Source of the DNA: Mucor racemosus
Taxonomy: Eukaryota; Mucoromycota; Mucoromycetes; Mucorales; Mucoraceae
NCBI GenBank assembly: GCA_027405735.1
Contig: JAPEHQ010000018.1
Location: forward strand, 868,001-932,000
Direction: 5' to 3'
DNA length: 64,000 bases
Under the pieces are notes generated by a model. It saw nothing but the letters and a program-made list of their open reading frames with translations. It made no database searches and was not told where the DNA came from. This document shows positions 11,500 to 26,389 of the stretch, one piece after another. Made by a program: the position numbers and the translations under genes. Numbering within the stretch: position 1 is the stretch's first letter; the number at the start of each line of letters is the position of its first letter.

Positions 11500-12625
11500 G
11501 TTTTTGTTAAGCAAAAAAAGACTTTTTTGATGTTGCAGAATGAAATGAATTTACAATCATTTACTTTCGCCGCGGTCACGAACAATCAAATCTTTCGCGT
11601 GTGCCTGTTTTAGTATATTTGTAACTCGACTCTGAATACCGCTTTAATGCTGAAAAAGTAGTTGGAAAAGATATCAATTGCCTCACGAATACAATCCTAT
11701 AATAAAAGCTCTTAAATATATTGATGGTTTGGTGTAATTTACATAGATGTATGTATCAAAAGGATGTGATTTCAAATGATTTTCATGGTAAATCAAATTT
11801 TAAAATTTTTTTACTCTTTGATATAATGGTGTTTTTTGAAAATAAAGTTAATTTATCAAAAGTTAATAATTTCTATATTTTTTTATTTTTAAAAAACTAA
11901 TAAAAAACACTCGCTTTGTTGGACAATGAATCGATAGAATTTGCGTTTTATCGGATTTTCAAGATGATCTTTACTTTTTAAAAAGTTTTCATTTCATACA
12001 TACAGCATGTATTTAGATGAAATTTTTATAAAACAGAAGCTGATGGTTTTTAGTAATTTAGGAAATTTTTAAATATGCAATATAGTTACTAGATTTTGAG
12101 CACTAAGTTGATTGATATGAAATATTGTTATTTTATCTGATTTTCAAAATAGGATAGCAACGAATTTTTCAAGCTGTTTAAGCGAATTTGCCGTATTACA
12201 TAAATCAGTGAATCATTCATACATTCATATCCATTAATATACTTGATCAACTGGACAAGAAATCTCAAATATTAATAATCTATTCGAATTTATCAGATTC
12301 CTGAAATAATGAAAGCAAAATTCAATAATAACGATGATGATGATCAATGATACCACTATTAACGTCAATTCACAATGACAATTTTGATGACTGTCAATGA
12401 ACCTTGATTCATTGATAATAAGGCATACACATAACAATAAGTCAAGATGCGCAAATATGTTTATATATATATATATATATATTTAAGCCTCGTAGTAATT
12501 CTTTTATTTCAACACCTTTATACCAATCCTTTTCTTTTAACACTTTTATATCAATACGTTTTCCTTTTACATCATTTTATACATTCAAATCACTCTTGCT
12601 TACATAACCACATTTAAATTCTAAT
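11500..12625. other. divergent intergenic region, SMC2 and kinase promoters
   Basis: Shared upstream region of two divergent genes. AT-rich; an (AT)n run at about 12462-12482 lies roughly 150 bases before the kinase start, followed by three imperfect copies of a CTTTTATA-containing segment between 12510 and 12585. No gene seen. Confidence 0.45.
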
Positions 12626-15407
<2,782 letters not shown>

Positions 15408-15839
15408 TAATAATAATAATAATAAAACTGTTTACTTTAATGAAAAACAAATTATAATGTATAGTTTTATCAATTGAGCGCATTCTTATATTTATTCTTA
15501 ATTTGATTGTCATTATGTCTGTACTGTTCGTAATAATTTATTAGTGTACATCAAATGAGTGAGTTAGCTGATAAATTGCCGTGGTTAAAAATGTGAATGC
15601 TTGAATTGTATGATAAATTACATTTATGTACAGCATAATGTTCAAACTTTAATAGTGTGTATTGCCTGTATATTATTATTTTAATATCCACAATCCCTTT
15701 TTATCATATATATTATATATATATGTGCAATAGCTTTATAATGTTTTAGTAATTTGTGTAAAGAATCAGAATTTGATTAAAAGCTGAATTACGAAAAAAA
15801 AACACACACACACACATTTTTAGGATACACCTTAAACAC
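15408..15839. other. intergenic, AT-rich
   Basis: Downstream of the kinase stop. Contains an AAT repeat directly after the stop (15405-15424), which includes AATAAA signals, and a short CA run near 15803-15815. No gene seen. The Z repeat begins at its end. Confidence 0.4.
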
Positions 15840-16960
15840 TACTAAACAGATATGAATTGGTCACATTGCGCTACCTATTCCTAAATATATTCTATATCTT
15901 ACAAAAGACTCAAAAACAGGTAAAATTAACGACTTTTCTCTCGAAAACCGGGTCCCAATTTTCGTCTCTGCTATACTTTTTTTTTCATTAAATAACAACA
16001 GATAAAATTTTTATGTCAATATACCTGAGATGCTCAGCTTTACTCTGAAAATGCATTTCCGGAAATATCCTATTTTTTGCAGTTGGTATTAATTTTTCAG
16101 TTCTACTGTTTCAGATTTTTTACGCGTATTTCACTGCTAATGGATTGAAAACTTTGAGTCTTCATATCTCCAGAAAAAATTAAGCTATACTAACTTTTTT
16201 TAATAATAAAACTTACTTGTTTTGAAGTGCTCTATAACATGTTTGAATATAAAAAAATTCTGAGCACTTTTATTTTTTTTTCATTTTTTTGACATTTCTA
16301 TAATAGGTTTCAAAATATTGGTTAGATTGAGCAACATTTTTTTTGCATTTATGTCATTAAGCTCCTTAAGCTCTCTCGGATCCAATTTAGAGTTTTTCAA
16401 AATATTGATTTTTCGTGGAGATATCTTCAAAAATATATATAAAGTGAGACTCTCGTTTCTAGCGTCCATTTTCCCCTTGTATACCCTCATCCCAAATTCT
16501 GAATCTGAAAAAAATTCGACAAAAAGCTCGTTTTCTCTGCAAATAATGTAGCCAGAAGGTTCAGTAATAGCTCGATTAATAGATAATTTTACTATACATT
16601 ATTTTCATTACTTATATTTAAAGTATAATTATAAAAATTGGTATGTATCTTCAAAAAACCTCCAAAATTTTAATTGCATTTTGCGCAAAATTTAATGTAG
16701 AATGTTTGCCTGATTTTTATTTAGATAGATGCAGAATCCCAAACTGTACAAAAATCATTTAATATGCTAGGTCAACTTACTTTGCAGCTCGTGAGCCATT
16801 AAACAATTTTGTTCTTTTGAATCATTTTTCGTTCATTTCAACAAATAAATTTTGGAATCCCGGTATGATAGGTTTTAAGCTATGATAAGTCCCTATTATT
16901 TCAATTTTCTCGACGAAAAATTAATATTTTTTGCTAAAACAAAAAATGCAGAGTAGCAAT
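15840..16960 (-). repeat. Z repeat copy, minus orientation
   Basis: A dispersed module of about 1.1 kb. The conserved small ORF is present at 16490-16281 with the shared blocks MRVYKGKMDARNES, KINIL and RELKELN, but a frameshift separates it from its upstream half. The end near 15840-15960 (words such as ACTCAAAAACAGGTAAAATT) is shared with the copies at 27.4 and 39.7 kb, so this copy has the same outer end. No known protein family recognised. Confidence 0.8.
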
Positions 16961-17229
16961 CAATTAGACCTATCTTTTGAATCTGGAAATTAAGCCCTGG
17001 ATAATGAGTTTTAAGTTTACAAAATAATAAACTATTATTTACAATTGCAGAAAACAAAGAAAAAAATCCCATCCTTGTGAATATTGATCCAATTAACCTT
17101 CAATTATACATGATGGTAGATTTAAATATATCTTGCATAAAAGTTAATATTTCTAATTTCACAAATCACTGTGAATTGAGAAAACCATCAGCAAAACATG
17201 ATATTTCTGTCCAATAAAACCATCTGTTG

Positions 17230-18314
17230 TGTCCTATATTTTCATGTTTGATAAATAATACTTATAAAAAAAAAGAATACAATTAAAAACGAATGAGTAA
17301 TGAATCAGTTCTTCAACTGCATAATAAAAGCAAGGTATCGTTTATTTAGATATAAAAGTATGGCCCTTCATATAATGTCAAAAGAGTCTTGCCAAAATAT
17401 TACACTTTTATTAACAGTACATCCTTTGGATGTATTTATACACATTAATTATAACTACTACTAGAGTTTTACTATCTAAAAATATGATGTAAATCAATGA
17501 TCTGCATTGATTTGCTATTACATTAATTATAGTCTGAGACCTTGGATGTGAGACCTATTGTAATGATTCACATTACATGATGTTTCAACAATAATTGCAT
17601 GAATTAGTTTCAGTTGTATAATCCATATAAATATATAAATGTTGAATCAGATATTGAACATTAGTGAAAATATCTGTTTCTTTCCTTTGTTAATAATTTT
17701 AATCAAATAAACTTATTATCACAACCTCAACTGATCTATTACTTAATACTACTTGTCAAATATTAGTTACACTTAATACATAGTAAGTATTGACCAAAGT
17801 AATAGTCAACTACAGTTAGTAACATCAACAACGTCCACCTTTTGTACTTCTTTCTTAATAGACTCAACCTATTACAAGATCATAGTACTTATTACACCTA
17901 TGATAAGTATTGACATAACACTTTATATTGATTTGACATTGAGACCCTGAGATGTAATTTAAGGCACTATTGAACTATTAGATCTGTTTGATAGTAGTCT
18001 ATGGATTGAAATGGATCAATCATAATTTAATCGTTCTTGCAGAGCTTGTGAGTTGTCTTGTTTCAATGCTGCGCTAAATATGCTTGGATGTCGATTTGAT
18101 AGCTACTTGATTGGTTAACTGCTGGAATGAAATAATATGGTGTTATAATTGAGGTCCAAGCGTTCTTGGTAATTACTGGATTAAACTTGGTACGCTAGGA
18201 GTTTTTTATATCCGATACCAAGACTTTGCACTTCAATACATGTCGTAGTCAATAGATTGTAAGACGTATTGATACTGTAGAAGGTGATACATATGGTACT
18301 TGGTGGCATACAAC
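17230..18314 (+). mobile_element. LTR-like element (TGTCS...TACAACA), interrupted
   Basis: Begins TGTCCTATATTTTCA and ends GGCATACAACA, matching the 530-bp element at 62323-62852 that begins TGTCGTATATTTTCA and ends GGAATACAACA. The extra length here is mostly the nested insertion at about 17374-17926. Sequence continues without a duplication at the right side into a block shared with 45.6-46.0 kb and 61.7-62.1 kb, as expected if this were the LTR of a longer element rather than a solo LTR. No coding domain is visible. Confidence 0.6.
17374..17926 (-). mobile_element. nested insertion related to the 18755-19004 element
   Basis: Interrupts the LTR-like element: the uninterrupted copy at about 62445 reads straight from AAAAGTATGG into TATTGATTTGACA. 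The insertion ends ATTGACATAACA on the plus strand, so read on the minus strand it begins TGTTATGTCAAT, exactly as the 250-bp element at 18755. The shared block ATTACACTTTTATTAA...GTACATCC is also present in reverse. Flanks CTTCA and CTTTA could be a mutated 5-bp target duplication. Boundaries are approximate. Confidence 0.6.
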
Positions 18315-18686
18315 ATAGTATATGATTCATATTTTTGCCAATGGTCACTCTTCCAAAAAAAAGCCGAACAATCTCCGGAAGCGGCCATCTAATGATATTT
18401 CCAAGCTTTAAACTTCTAGAAAAAATTACCGGACAGCCCGGACGCGGTTGTTTAAATATTACAAGCAGCTATAAGGTGCATGTATCGAAATTTCATACAA
18501 AAATTAAGGTTCGAACCTATTGCTATTAATTATTCAAAGGCTTATTTTAAGTAAAGCATAAATACAACCTATAACATTATTAGCCTAATAACGGATTTAA
18601 TTTGAAAAGTATAAAATGATGTAACCGAATTCAGAAAAATCCATAAAATCACAAATTTAAAGGATTTATAATTTATATATAAAAGC
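18315..18686 (+). repeat. block shared by all three repeat blocks
   Basis: Runs from the end of the LTR-like element to the start of element E and is nearly identical to 45606-46000 (reverse) and 61737-62115 (forward). It contains a GC-richer patch (CTCCGGAAGCGGCCATC, GGACAGCCCGG). Short frames on both strands persist between copies, but I recognise no protein. Confidence 0.7.
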
Positions 18687-18754
18687 CACTACGGCCGACC
18701 TGTGCTGCACAAGATAATTTCGTTGCACCCAGGTGAGCTGCACACTATAGCCTG

Positions 18755-19004
18755 TGTTATGTCAATATTATATCCTAGGTCGCACATTCAAGGTCGCAGT
18801 CAATATTTGGTATTATAGTAAATCAACAGGTGTCCACGTTGATTCACATGCGTCTTAGTAAATTGGTGTACTGTTCTTAGATAGTAATTCTGTGTAATAG
18901 TTATAATGAAAAGTTTATAAATACATCCTCTGGATGTACAGTATTTTTAATAAAAAGTGTAATATTTTGGCAAGATTATTTCTTAAAATCGTTTTGACAT
19001 TTCA
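18755..19004 (+). mobile_element. 250-bp TG...CA insertion, target duplication GCCTG
   Basis: Starts TGTTATGTCAATATT, ends TTTTGACATTTCA, and is flanked by GCCTG on both sides (18750-18754 and 19005-19009). The empty site is visible at about 62190 and, reversed, at about 45535, where TATAGCCTG continues directly into ATGAGTGG. The TG...CA ends and 5-bp duplication fit a short solo LTR or a related non-autonomous element. Confidence 0.8.
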
Positions 19005-21014
19005 GCCTGAGCTGTTGTACCCACTGAATATGGCTAAAAAGATAACAAGGTGCACATGATGGGCACAACAAAAGAAACTGCGCTCGAGCATAATAACAAC
19101 GCTAAGCCTGTATGTGTAGAATTATAGATTCTGTCCGTGTGCGTGACATTAATCCCATGTGTGCATAATAGTAGAGTTGCCCATAGGCATATCATTAATC
19201 ATTATTCCTAGTTATGCATAATAACAAAACCTTACCATGAGCATAATGAGCTGATCGTACGGGCACAAATTGGGTTGTACATGAGCATCGTGCCGTTTTC
19301 AAAATTCCATTGCATTGTTTACTGGAATGGAGTATTAAATTACATTCATTTTTATTATTAATATAGATTATAAGTTATAAACGATATAATTCAATACGTT
19401 GTTGATGTAGTAGAGCAATACATGCAGCAAGAGCCAATATATTTATAATTATCATCATTTGTACATATGTTTATACTGTAGCTATAATGTTTACAGCATA
19501 AATGGTTTTTACTCGAGCATAATAAACTCAAATAATACTTACTGCTTAAATTTATATGTAAGCCAAATCTAAGATTATAGATGTTACTATATCACCCATA
19601 AAATTTAAACAAATTAACCTTCTTTAAACGTACTATTTTAGTTTACAAGTGTCAGCCGTAAAAAGATTTGTTTTCAAGCATAGCTACGATCAAAACCATG
19701 GTTATTAGACAAGACAACATCAGATTATTCTTTTTTTTGTTTCTATATCATTTAAAATTTTATCGGTTTTCTGGAATTATTTCGTGGGTTTGCAGCCAGT
19801 TCTAGCTTTTCATTGAGTAGATATAAATATCATTGCCTTCGATTTGATCTGGTAATCAAGAAATACGTCCAACAGTACAATAGTGCGTAATGATATTTGA
19901 TCTTAGAATGATGAGGTTAAATGAAATATCAGTCTCTAATATACTGTACAGTAGACTGCTGCTACCTATATTAAAAATATTAGCCCCTTATGTTGGCATG
20001 CGTATTTAGATGAAAGAAAAGAATATCAGCTTGATAATCTGATATATCTTATCAAACGGTAAATATACCCTTGGAATATGAAAACAAAAAGAGAGAAACA
20101 ACACACGTAGAAAAGGATTATTTTCAAGGCTTTACATTATTTAGCGCAATTAAAACCCTGCTAAATTGCATATTTTAGCCAATACAAAAGCAGAATCACA
20201 GCGCATCAATCATCAACCCATAAACTAAACAGAATAGGCAATTTCTGTTATCATAAAAATATACATTTTTCTACCAGAAAAACCACCTGTCATATCATAC
20301 ATTCATCAAAAAATTGCAAAAGCGAGCCCCTAGAGCGACGCCATAATTGAGCATAGTGAGACAACAAGATTGAACGGCTAAGCTTCTTATACTATGGTAT
20401 ATCAGTTTTAAATAAAAAAGCGTTTTTTTAACTTTTTTTATATTTAACCATGTAATGTCTGAAAATTCAGTTTTTGTAGAGGACATTTTTGGGACTCATT
20501 TTATCCTTACCAACACTCATGATTTTGATCAAAAAACAAAAAAATCAAATTTTGATACCAAAATCAACGTTTAAATATACTACATTGTGAGAGAAAATTG
20601 TAGCTATAACTATTACGCATTTTATAAAAGCTTAATATTAAATGTTAAGTAATGAAACTTTGTACTTTTGCTCCAAAAACGGTTTTTTGATTAAAGGATT
20701 TTCATGTAATATTTTGCAATAAAAATGTTTGCTATTTTTGATTGAACGAATAGATCGCTAAATTCTCTATATGCGTATATTTTTTGTTTTTATAATTGCT
20801 AATATAATTAACTCTAGATTTGCAAAATCAGAAAAAAAAATTAAAAAATGTCAAAATTGATGATCTGGACAAGAATAATTTTCTAAATTAATATTCCGCT
20901 TATAAGCCTTGTAAGTCTTAAAAATAAGAGATTTTATAATACTTGAGAATTTTTTCAAGAATTTACGATGATGTACCTACGTAATTCAAGCTTATTACTG
21001 TAAATCTTTATACA

Positions 21015-21456
21015 CGCTAATATTGCGTGGTAGTTTATTTGATGATATTATAGTCTTACTTTATAATTACTGCGCTAGGGATGATTTACATTGAGTTTTA
21101 GTCTTACCTCTCCAATATCATAAACATAAACATAAACATAAACATAAACATGGCCATCACTGGACCCTATTATTGTCGCCTTTTTCCCTCTTTGTCCCAA
21201 GCCAATTTATTCAATGTTTTACCAGAACAAACTTACTTTTGACCTACCAAAATTAATTAATTTGTAAAATCAATAAACAAGCTCATAAGTAATAATTATG
21301 GTGTACCTTTGATAGTTGGTAGTGGTATAATACAAGACAACATCTTGTTTTCATCTTCCTAGCTGTTGGCCCCTAAATAGAAATAAATGCTTTTAAAAAC
21401 TAAATAGACTAACATGAGTTTATTCATTCATTAATTCATTGAAATCAAGTAAATAC
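21015..21456 (+). mobile_element. 442-bp insertion, target duplication TATACA
   Basis: Flanked by TATACA (21009-21014 and 21457-21462). The paralogous copies near 24100 and, reversed, near 43530 read straight through (ATTTATACATA). The insertion carries five tandem ATAAAC units at about 21120-21150 and has no obvious inverted ends, so I cannot assign a class. A short tRNA-like word (GTTGGTAGTGGTATAAT) near 21313 hints at a SINE but is not sufficient. Confidence 0.7.
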
Positions 21457-21497
21457 TATACATACTTTTATAATCACCCATTTTTCTGCAGCTAGAT

Positions 21498-21859
21498 TGA
21501 TTTATCAAAATATGTTTAAGTTAAATAAAGAGAAATTTAATCAAGTAAAGAGATATCGTTTATTGGAATGAAATTAATAGGGTTTATATACTATTTGATT
21601 TGGGGAATTAATGATATGATAAGGTAGTTTAGATGTTATTTAATAGTAATGTGTCATGTTGGTATATCATGTTGGAATATCGCACTGGCGTATTATGCTT
21701 TTGTACCATGCTTCTATACCATGCTTCTATACCATGCTTCTATACCATGCTTTTAGGAGCATTGTATAGTTAATGTTCAATTAAGTAACTTCCGGTTCCG
21801 GATCTGTTATTGTTTACTTTTTTGGATTTGACATGATCCGGTTTAAGAATGATACATCA
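21498..21859 (+). mobile_element. 362-bp TG...CA insertion, target duplication TAGAT
   Basis: Starts TGATTTATCAAAATATG, ends GAATGATACATCA, and is flanked by TAGAT at 21493-21497 and 21860-21864. The empty site occurs at about 24135 and, reversed, at about 43490 (CTGCAGGTAGATATC). Near its right side lie four tandem copies of a 13-base unit (CTATACCATGCTT and variants, about 21700-21755). Best read as a solo LTR of a family otherwise absent from this window. Confidence 0.8.
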
Positions 21860-22501
21860 TAGATATCGACTTTAGACCAAAAAGGCATTCATTATAACGT
21901 AGATAACGGAACAAAATGGTTAAGTCCTGGACACTTTTTTGTTCGAAAAAGATATTATAATACGCCCTAACATTAACAGTTAATAATTCATTTCCAAATA
22001 AACAATAGGAAAAACATGTACTTGTACCTGCTACTTGATTTCAGTTTATGAAAAAAATTAGTCTTTTCGTTGTAGTTTTAAACGTAAATAAAAGAGCTGA
22101 GGAAAGAGTAGGGAAGAAAAAATATTTTGTTTGTTGCAAACAGAAATTTACAAAGGCATAAATACTTTTAGTGTTACCAAACTGGTTGTCGTCGTTGTTC
22201 CTATTTGGTCCCCGAAAGAAAAGCATGGGCAGAACTCTTTCAAGCCCCAAATTTCAAATTGATATACAGTATTTCGTCAATAAGGCAATTATGTTGTATC
22301 AGAGTAAATCGCATCTGCTTTAAACCATTCAAATGATCTTTGTTATTAATTATATTATGATAGATATACTTTAGTAAATTGACTAAAAAACCTTGATCTC
22401 ATTGCTCTGCTCATCTGGGCTGCCTGATCTGCACAAAATTTTTTATTTTGTCCATCTGTGTAGATTATTATGCCCGTGGAAAGCATAGTTCGGCCGTAGT
22501 G

Positions 22502-24806
22502 GTAGAGCAATACATACAAATACATACAAGAGCCAATATATTTACAATTATCATTATTTGTCAATATGTTTATAGCTATAATGTTTACTACAGCAACAAT
22601 GGTTTTTACCCAAGCAAGCATAAACTTAAATAATAATGCTTACTGCTTAAATTTATATGGAAGCCAAATCTAAGATTATAGATGTTACTATATCACTCAT
22701 AAAATTTAAACAAATAAACCTTCTTTAAACTTACTATTTTAGTTTACGAGTGTCGACCGTAAAAAGATTTGTTTTCAAGTATAGCTACGATGATCAAACC
22801 TATGGTTATTAGGTAAGACATTAGATTATTCTTTTTTTGTGTTTCTATATCATTTGAAATTTTATCATTTTTCTGGAACATTTCGTGGGTTTGTAGCCAG
22901 CTGTAGCTTTTTATTGAGTAGATATAAATATGATTGCCTTCGATTTGATCTGGTAATAAAGAAGTACTACGTCCAACAATATAGTAGTAAATAATGATGT
23001 TTGATCTTAGAATGCGGTTAAATAAAAATATCAGTCTCTAATATACCTTGCTACCTATATCAAAAACATTAGTTTCTTATGTTAGCATGCGTATTATGAT
23101 AAAAGAAAAGAATACCAGCTTGATAGTTTGATATGCCTTATCAAACGACAAATGGTGAATATATCCTTGGAATGTGAAAACAAAAAGAGAGAAACAACAC
23201 ACGTAGAAAAGGATTTTCAAGGCTTTACATTATATTATTACCCAATTAAAACCCTGCTATATTGCTCATTTTAGTCAATGTAAAAGCAGCGTTATTAGCG
23301 CATGAACCATAAACTAATAAACAAAATAGACAATATCTGTTATCATAGAAACATATATTTTTCTACCAGAAAAACCTTCTGTCATATCATAGAGTCGTTA
23401 AAAAATTACAAAAGCGAGCCCGTAGAGCGACGCCGTAATTGAGCATAGCAGGATTAAACGGCTAAGTCTCTTGTACTATGGTATATATTAAAGTTTTAAA
23501 TAAAAATGTGTTTTTTTTTTAATTTTTCTTATATTTAAACACACACGGTCTGAAAATTCAGTTTTTGTAGCGGACATTTTTGGGACTCATTTTATCCTTA
23601 CCAACACTCATGATTTTGATCAAAAAACAGAAAAATCAAATTTTGATACCAAAATCAACGTTTAAATATACTACATTGTGAGAGAAAATTGTAGCTATAA
23701 GTAATACGCATTTTATAAAAGCTTAATATTAAATATTAAGTAATGAAACTTTGTACTTTTGCCCCAAAAACGGTTTTTTGATTAAAGGATTTTCATGTAA
23801 TATTTTGCAATAAAAATGTTTGCTATTTTTGATTGAACGAATAGAGCGCTAAATTCTCTATATGCGTATATTTTTTGTTTTTATAATTGCTAATATAATT
23901 AACTCTAGATTTGCAAAATCAGAAAAAAAAATTAAAAAATGTCAAAATTGATGATCTGGACAAGAATAATTTTCTAAATTAATATTCCGCTTATAAGCCT
24001 TGTAAGTCTTAAAAATAAGAGATTTTATAATACTTGAGAATTTTTTCAAGAATTTACGATGCTGTACCCACTTGATTCAGGCTTATTACTGTAAATATTT
24101 ATACATAATTTTATAATCACCAATTTTTCTGCAGGTAGATATCAAATTTAGACCAAAAAAGCATTGATTATAACGTAGATGATGGGACAAAATGACTAAA
24201 GTCTTGGATGCTCTTTTTGTTCGAGAAAAATATTATAACGTGCCCTAACATTAACAGTTAATAATTCATTTCCAAATAAACAATATGAAACACGTGTAGT
24301 TGTTCCTACTACATGATTTCAGTTTATAAAAAATATTGGTCTTTTTGTTGTAGTTTTAAACATTGAATAAAAGAGCCCTGGAAAGAGTGAGGAAGAAAAA
24401 AGAAAAATAATCCTAAATCAGTCGATTTTGTGTGTTGCAAACAGAAATTTACAAAGGCATAAATACTTTTAGTGTTGCCAAACAGGTTGTTGTCGTTGTT
24501 GTTCCCATTTGGTCTCTGAAAGAAGAATATGAGCAGAACTCTTTCAAACCCCAAATTTCAAATTGATATATCATCTCGTTAATAAAACAATTTTGTTGAA
24601 TCAGAGTAATTCACATCTGTTTTAAACCGTTCAAATTATCTTCGTTATTAATTATATTATAATTGATAATATATTTTAATAAATTGACTAAAAAATCTTG
24701 ATCTCATTGCCCTGCTCATCTGGGCTGCCTGATCTGCACAAATTTTTTTATTCTGTCCATCTGTACAGATCATTATGCCCATGAAAAGCATAATTCGGCC
24801 GTAGTG
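22502..24806 (+). mobile_element. element E, copy 2, left-truncated and tandem
   Basis: Directly abuts the right end of E copy 1: the terminus CGGCCGTAGTG is joined to GTAGAGCAATAC, which in copy 1 lies about 700 bases inside the element. It then runs to its own right end ATTCGGCCGTAGTG. The tandem pair is probably a partial duplication at a GTAG microhomology. This copy lacks the two insertions found at 21.0 and 21.5 kb, so it serves as their empty site. Confidence 0.7.
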
Positions 24807-25636
24807 ACTGAGAACTTGGATGTGAGACCTATAATAAACTGTTAGAGAAACAATAATAAAAAATAACAATTCAAAAGAACAAAATTGAACAGCTTCTCAA
24901 CTTTTATAAAAAATCAGAAAGATGGTAAAGTTTATTAAGAAGTAAAATATGGTTGCTTTTATATGTCTTTAGGTATTATGGTTATCTCAGGAACCACACT
25001 GGTATAATCCTTTTAATAGTATCATCATGGGAATAATCATCAAATTATGCCTTAAGGATTATTCATCAATAATCTAATCAGCACAAATACATACGTTGCA
25101 ATATTTATGTGATGGTGTAAACAATAATATGGGAATTGAGATTATTAAAACTGTAGGAATTGTCTTTTTTGAGTATTGTGAGAGTTGCTCTGTTATTTAT
25201 GATGATTATAAATGTGGGAAATAATTTTGAATTATACCGTAGTATTACAATAATAGAAAGAAGTGGACAAATGTGGCCGAATATAAACCACTGTTTATAG
25301 CATTTATAAGATGAACACATATGGATTATGTCGTAGAGGTAAAATACACCATTTATGGACATGTTGAATATAGAGTTTCAATGTTACTTCAAATGTTTCT
25401 ATTTGGACCTGGTAGTTGTCAACATTGTAGAAGGCGGCATATACGGTTGACACAACATATGATGACTATTGAAATAACAGAACTGATTTATTACTCATCA
25501 CTTTTTGATTGTATTCTTCTTTAAGTATTATTTATCACACCTGAAAATATACGACATAAATATTGACCAAGATTGACCTAAAATTGATCATAATAAAAAT
25601 TTAAGCACTTAAATTGAGGTATCAATTTTTTGTATT
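24807..25636 (-). repeat. LTR-like flank of element E, minus orientation
   Basis: On the minus strand the segment from about 25556 begins TGTCGTATATTTTCAGG, like the LTR-like element at 62323, and runs to the boundary with element E at 24806. It corresponds to 40881-41206 plus 42394-42814 in reverse orientation. No gene seen; the minus-strand frame 25105-25362 is not coherent between copies. Confidence 0.6.
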
Positions 25637-26364
25637 TGCAGTAGAATTACATACTAAAAACGCTTGATAACAATAAAACAACCTAAATTCCAGGTGTCGC
25701 TCATAAAATATGATGCCACTTGAAATGTGAACAACAATAATAAACAAACGCTTCAATTGAACACAATAACAAACGCATGCTAAAAATATGAAATACCTTT
25801 TTTGAACCATACATGTCGTGTAGATGATAGCACCCTTGATCATGGCGCAATCAATTACACAAATGACATATAAATCAAAACAAGATTCTATCCAAATCAA
25901 TAATAATAATAAACCAAGATATCAATTTAATCAACTGCTCATCTATATTGAAGTTGCACTATCAATATAAATAAGATTCAAGCATATAAAAACTACCCCT
26001 TAAAAATCAAGGTTACATAAAATAAATATAACAGAAATATACAAAAGAACCATTTCCCAAAAGGTCGATATTGTCACACTTGACGTACAACCCCTTATGG
26101 CCAATGCTCTACACAATTTACCCCTTAAAATATCAAATCAATAACAATGTACTCAAAACTGGAAGATTACTAAATATACATCCATTCAAGTCTGATGGTA
26201 TCCAAGTTCTCCAAATCACTATAAATACCCTCATACTTTTCAATTATTTTAACTCTTCAGAAATCTTTTATAATAAAAACTTTAGCTGATTATAATTGTA
26301 TTTCTACTGCTTTTATTTTTTATATTTTTTTTTATTTTAATAAATAACTTCGTCATTTAATGCA
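25637..26364 (+). mobile_element. 728-bp TGCAGT...TGCA insertion, target duplication GTATT
   Basis: Flanked by GTATT (25632-25636, 26365-26369). The empty site is the reverse of about 40798-40812, where TTTTTTGTATTATTCAC is continuous. A second copy of the same element sits elsewhere in the paralogous block (41207-42393) in its own duplication, so it has moved independently. The ends TGCAGTAGAATTAC and, reversed, TGCATTAAATGACG are only loosely inverted in this copy. The TG...CA ends with a 5-bp duplication fit a solo LTR; a non-autonomous DNA transposon is the alternative. Confidence 0.85.
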
Positions 26365-26389
26365 GTATTATTCACAAGATACAGCGAAC

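Larger units (their letters stand above)
18687..22501 (+). mobile_element. element E, copy 1 (CACTA-type ends), with nested insertions
   Basis: Left end CACTACGGCCGACCTGTGCT and right end AGCATAGTTCGGCCGTAGTG are inverted copies of each other. The same ends bound 42815-45605. Inside the left end, words such as TTATGCACAAATGGG and GCATAATGAGC recur in both orientations, like the subterminal repeats of CACTA/EnSpm transposons. Removing the insertions at 18755, 21015 and 21498 leaves about 2.75 kb, the size of the copy at 42815-45605. No transposase frame found, so non-autonomous if it is a transposon. I could not find a matching 3-bp duplication. Confidence 0.6.

Noticed and set aside
11500..11514. 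Five-residue upstream extension of SMC2
   Set aside because: It begins at TTG; the ATG at 11499 opens the conserved SMC2 N-terminus.
18508..18517. GGTTCGAACC, a tRNA B-box-like palindrome in the repeat block
   Set aside because: No acceptor, D-arm or anticodon stem can be folded around it, and the copies at 45.78 and 61.94 kb have mutated it (GGTTCGAACG).
21302..21380. tRNA-like D-arm word (GTTGGTAGTGGTATAAT) as a possible tRNA gene
   Set aside because: There is no T-arm GGTTCGA box or paired acceptor stem downstream; kept only as a weak SINE hint.
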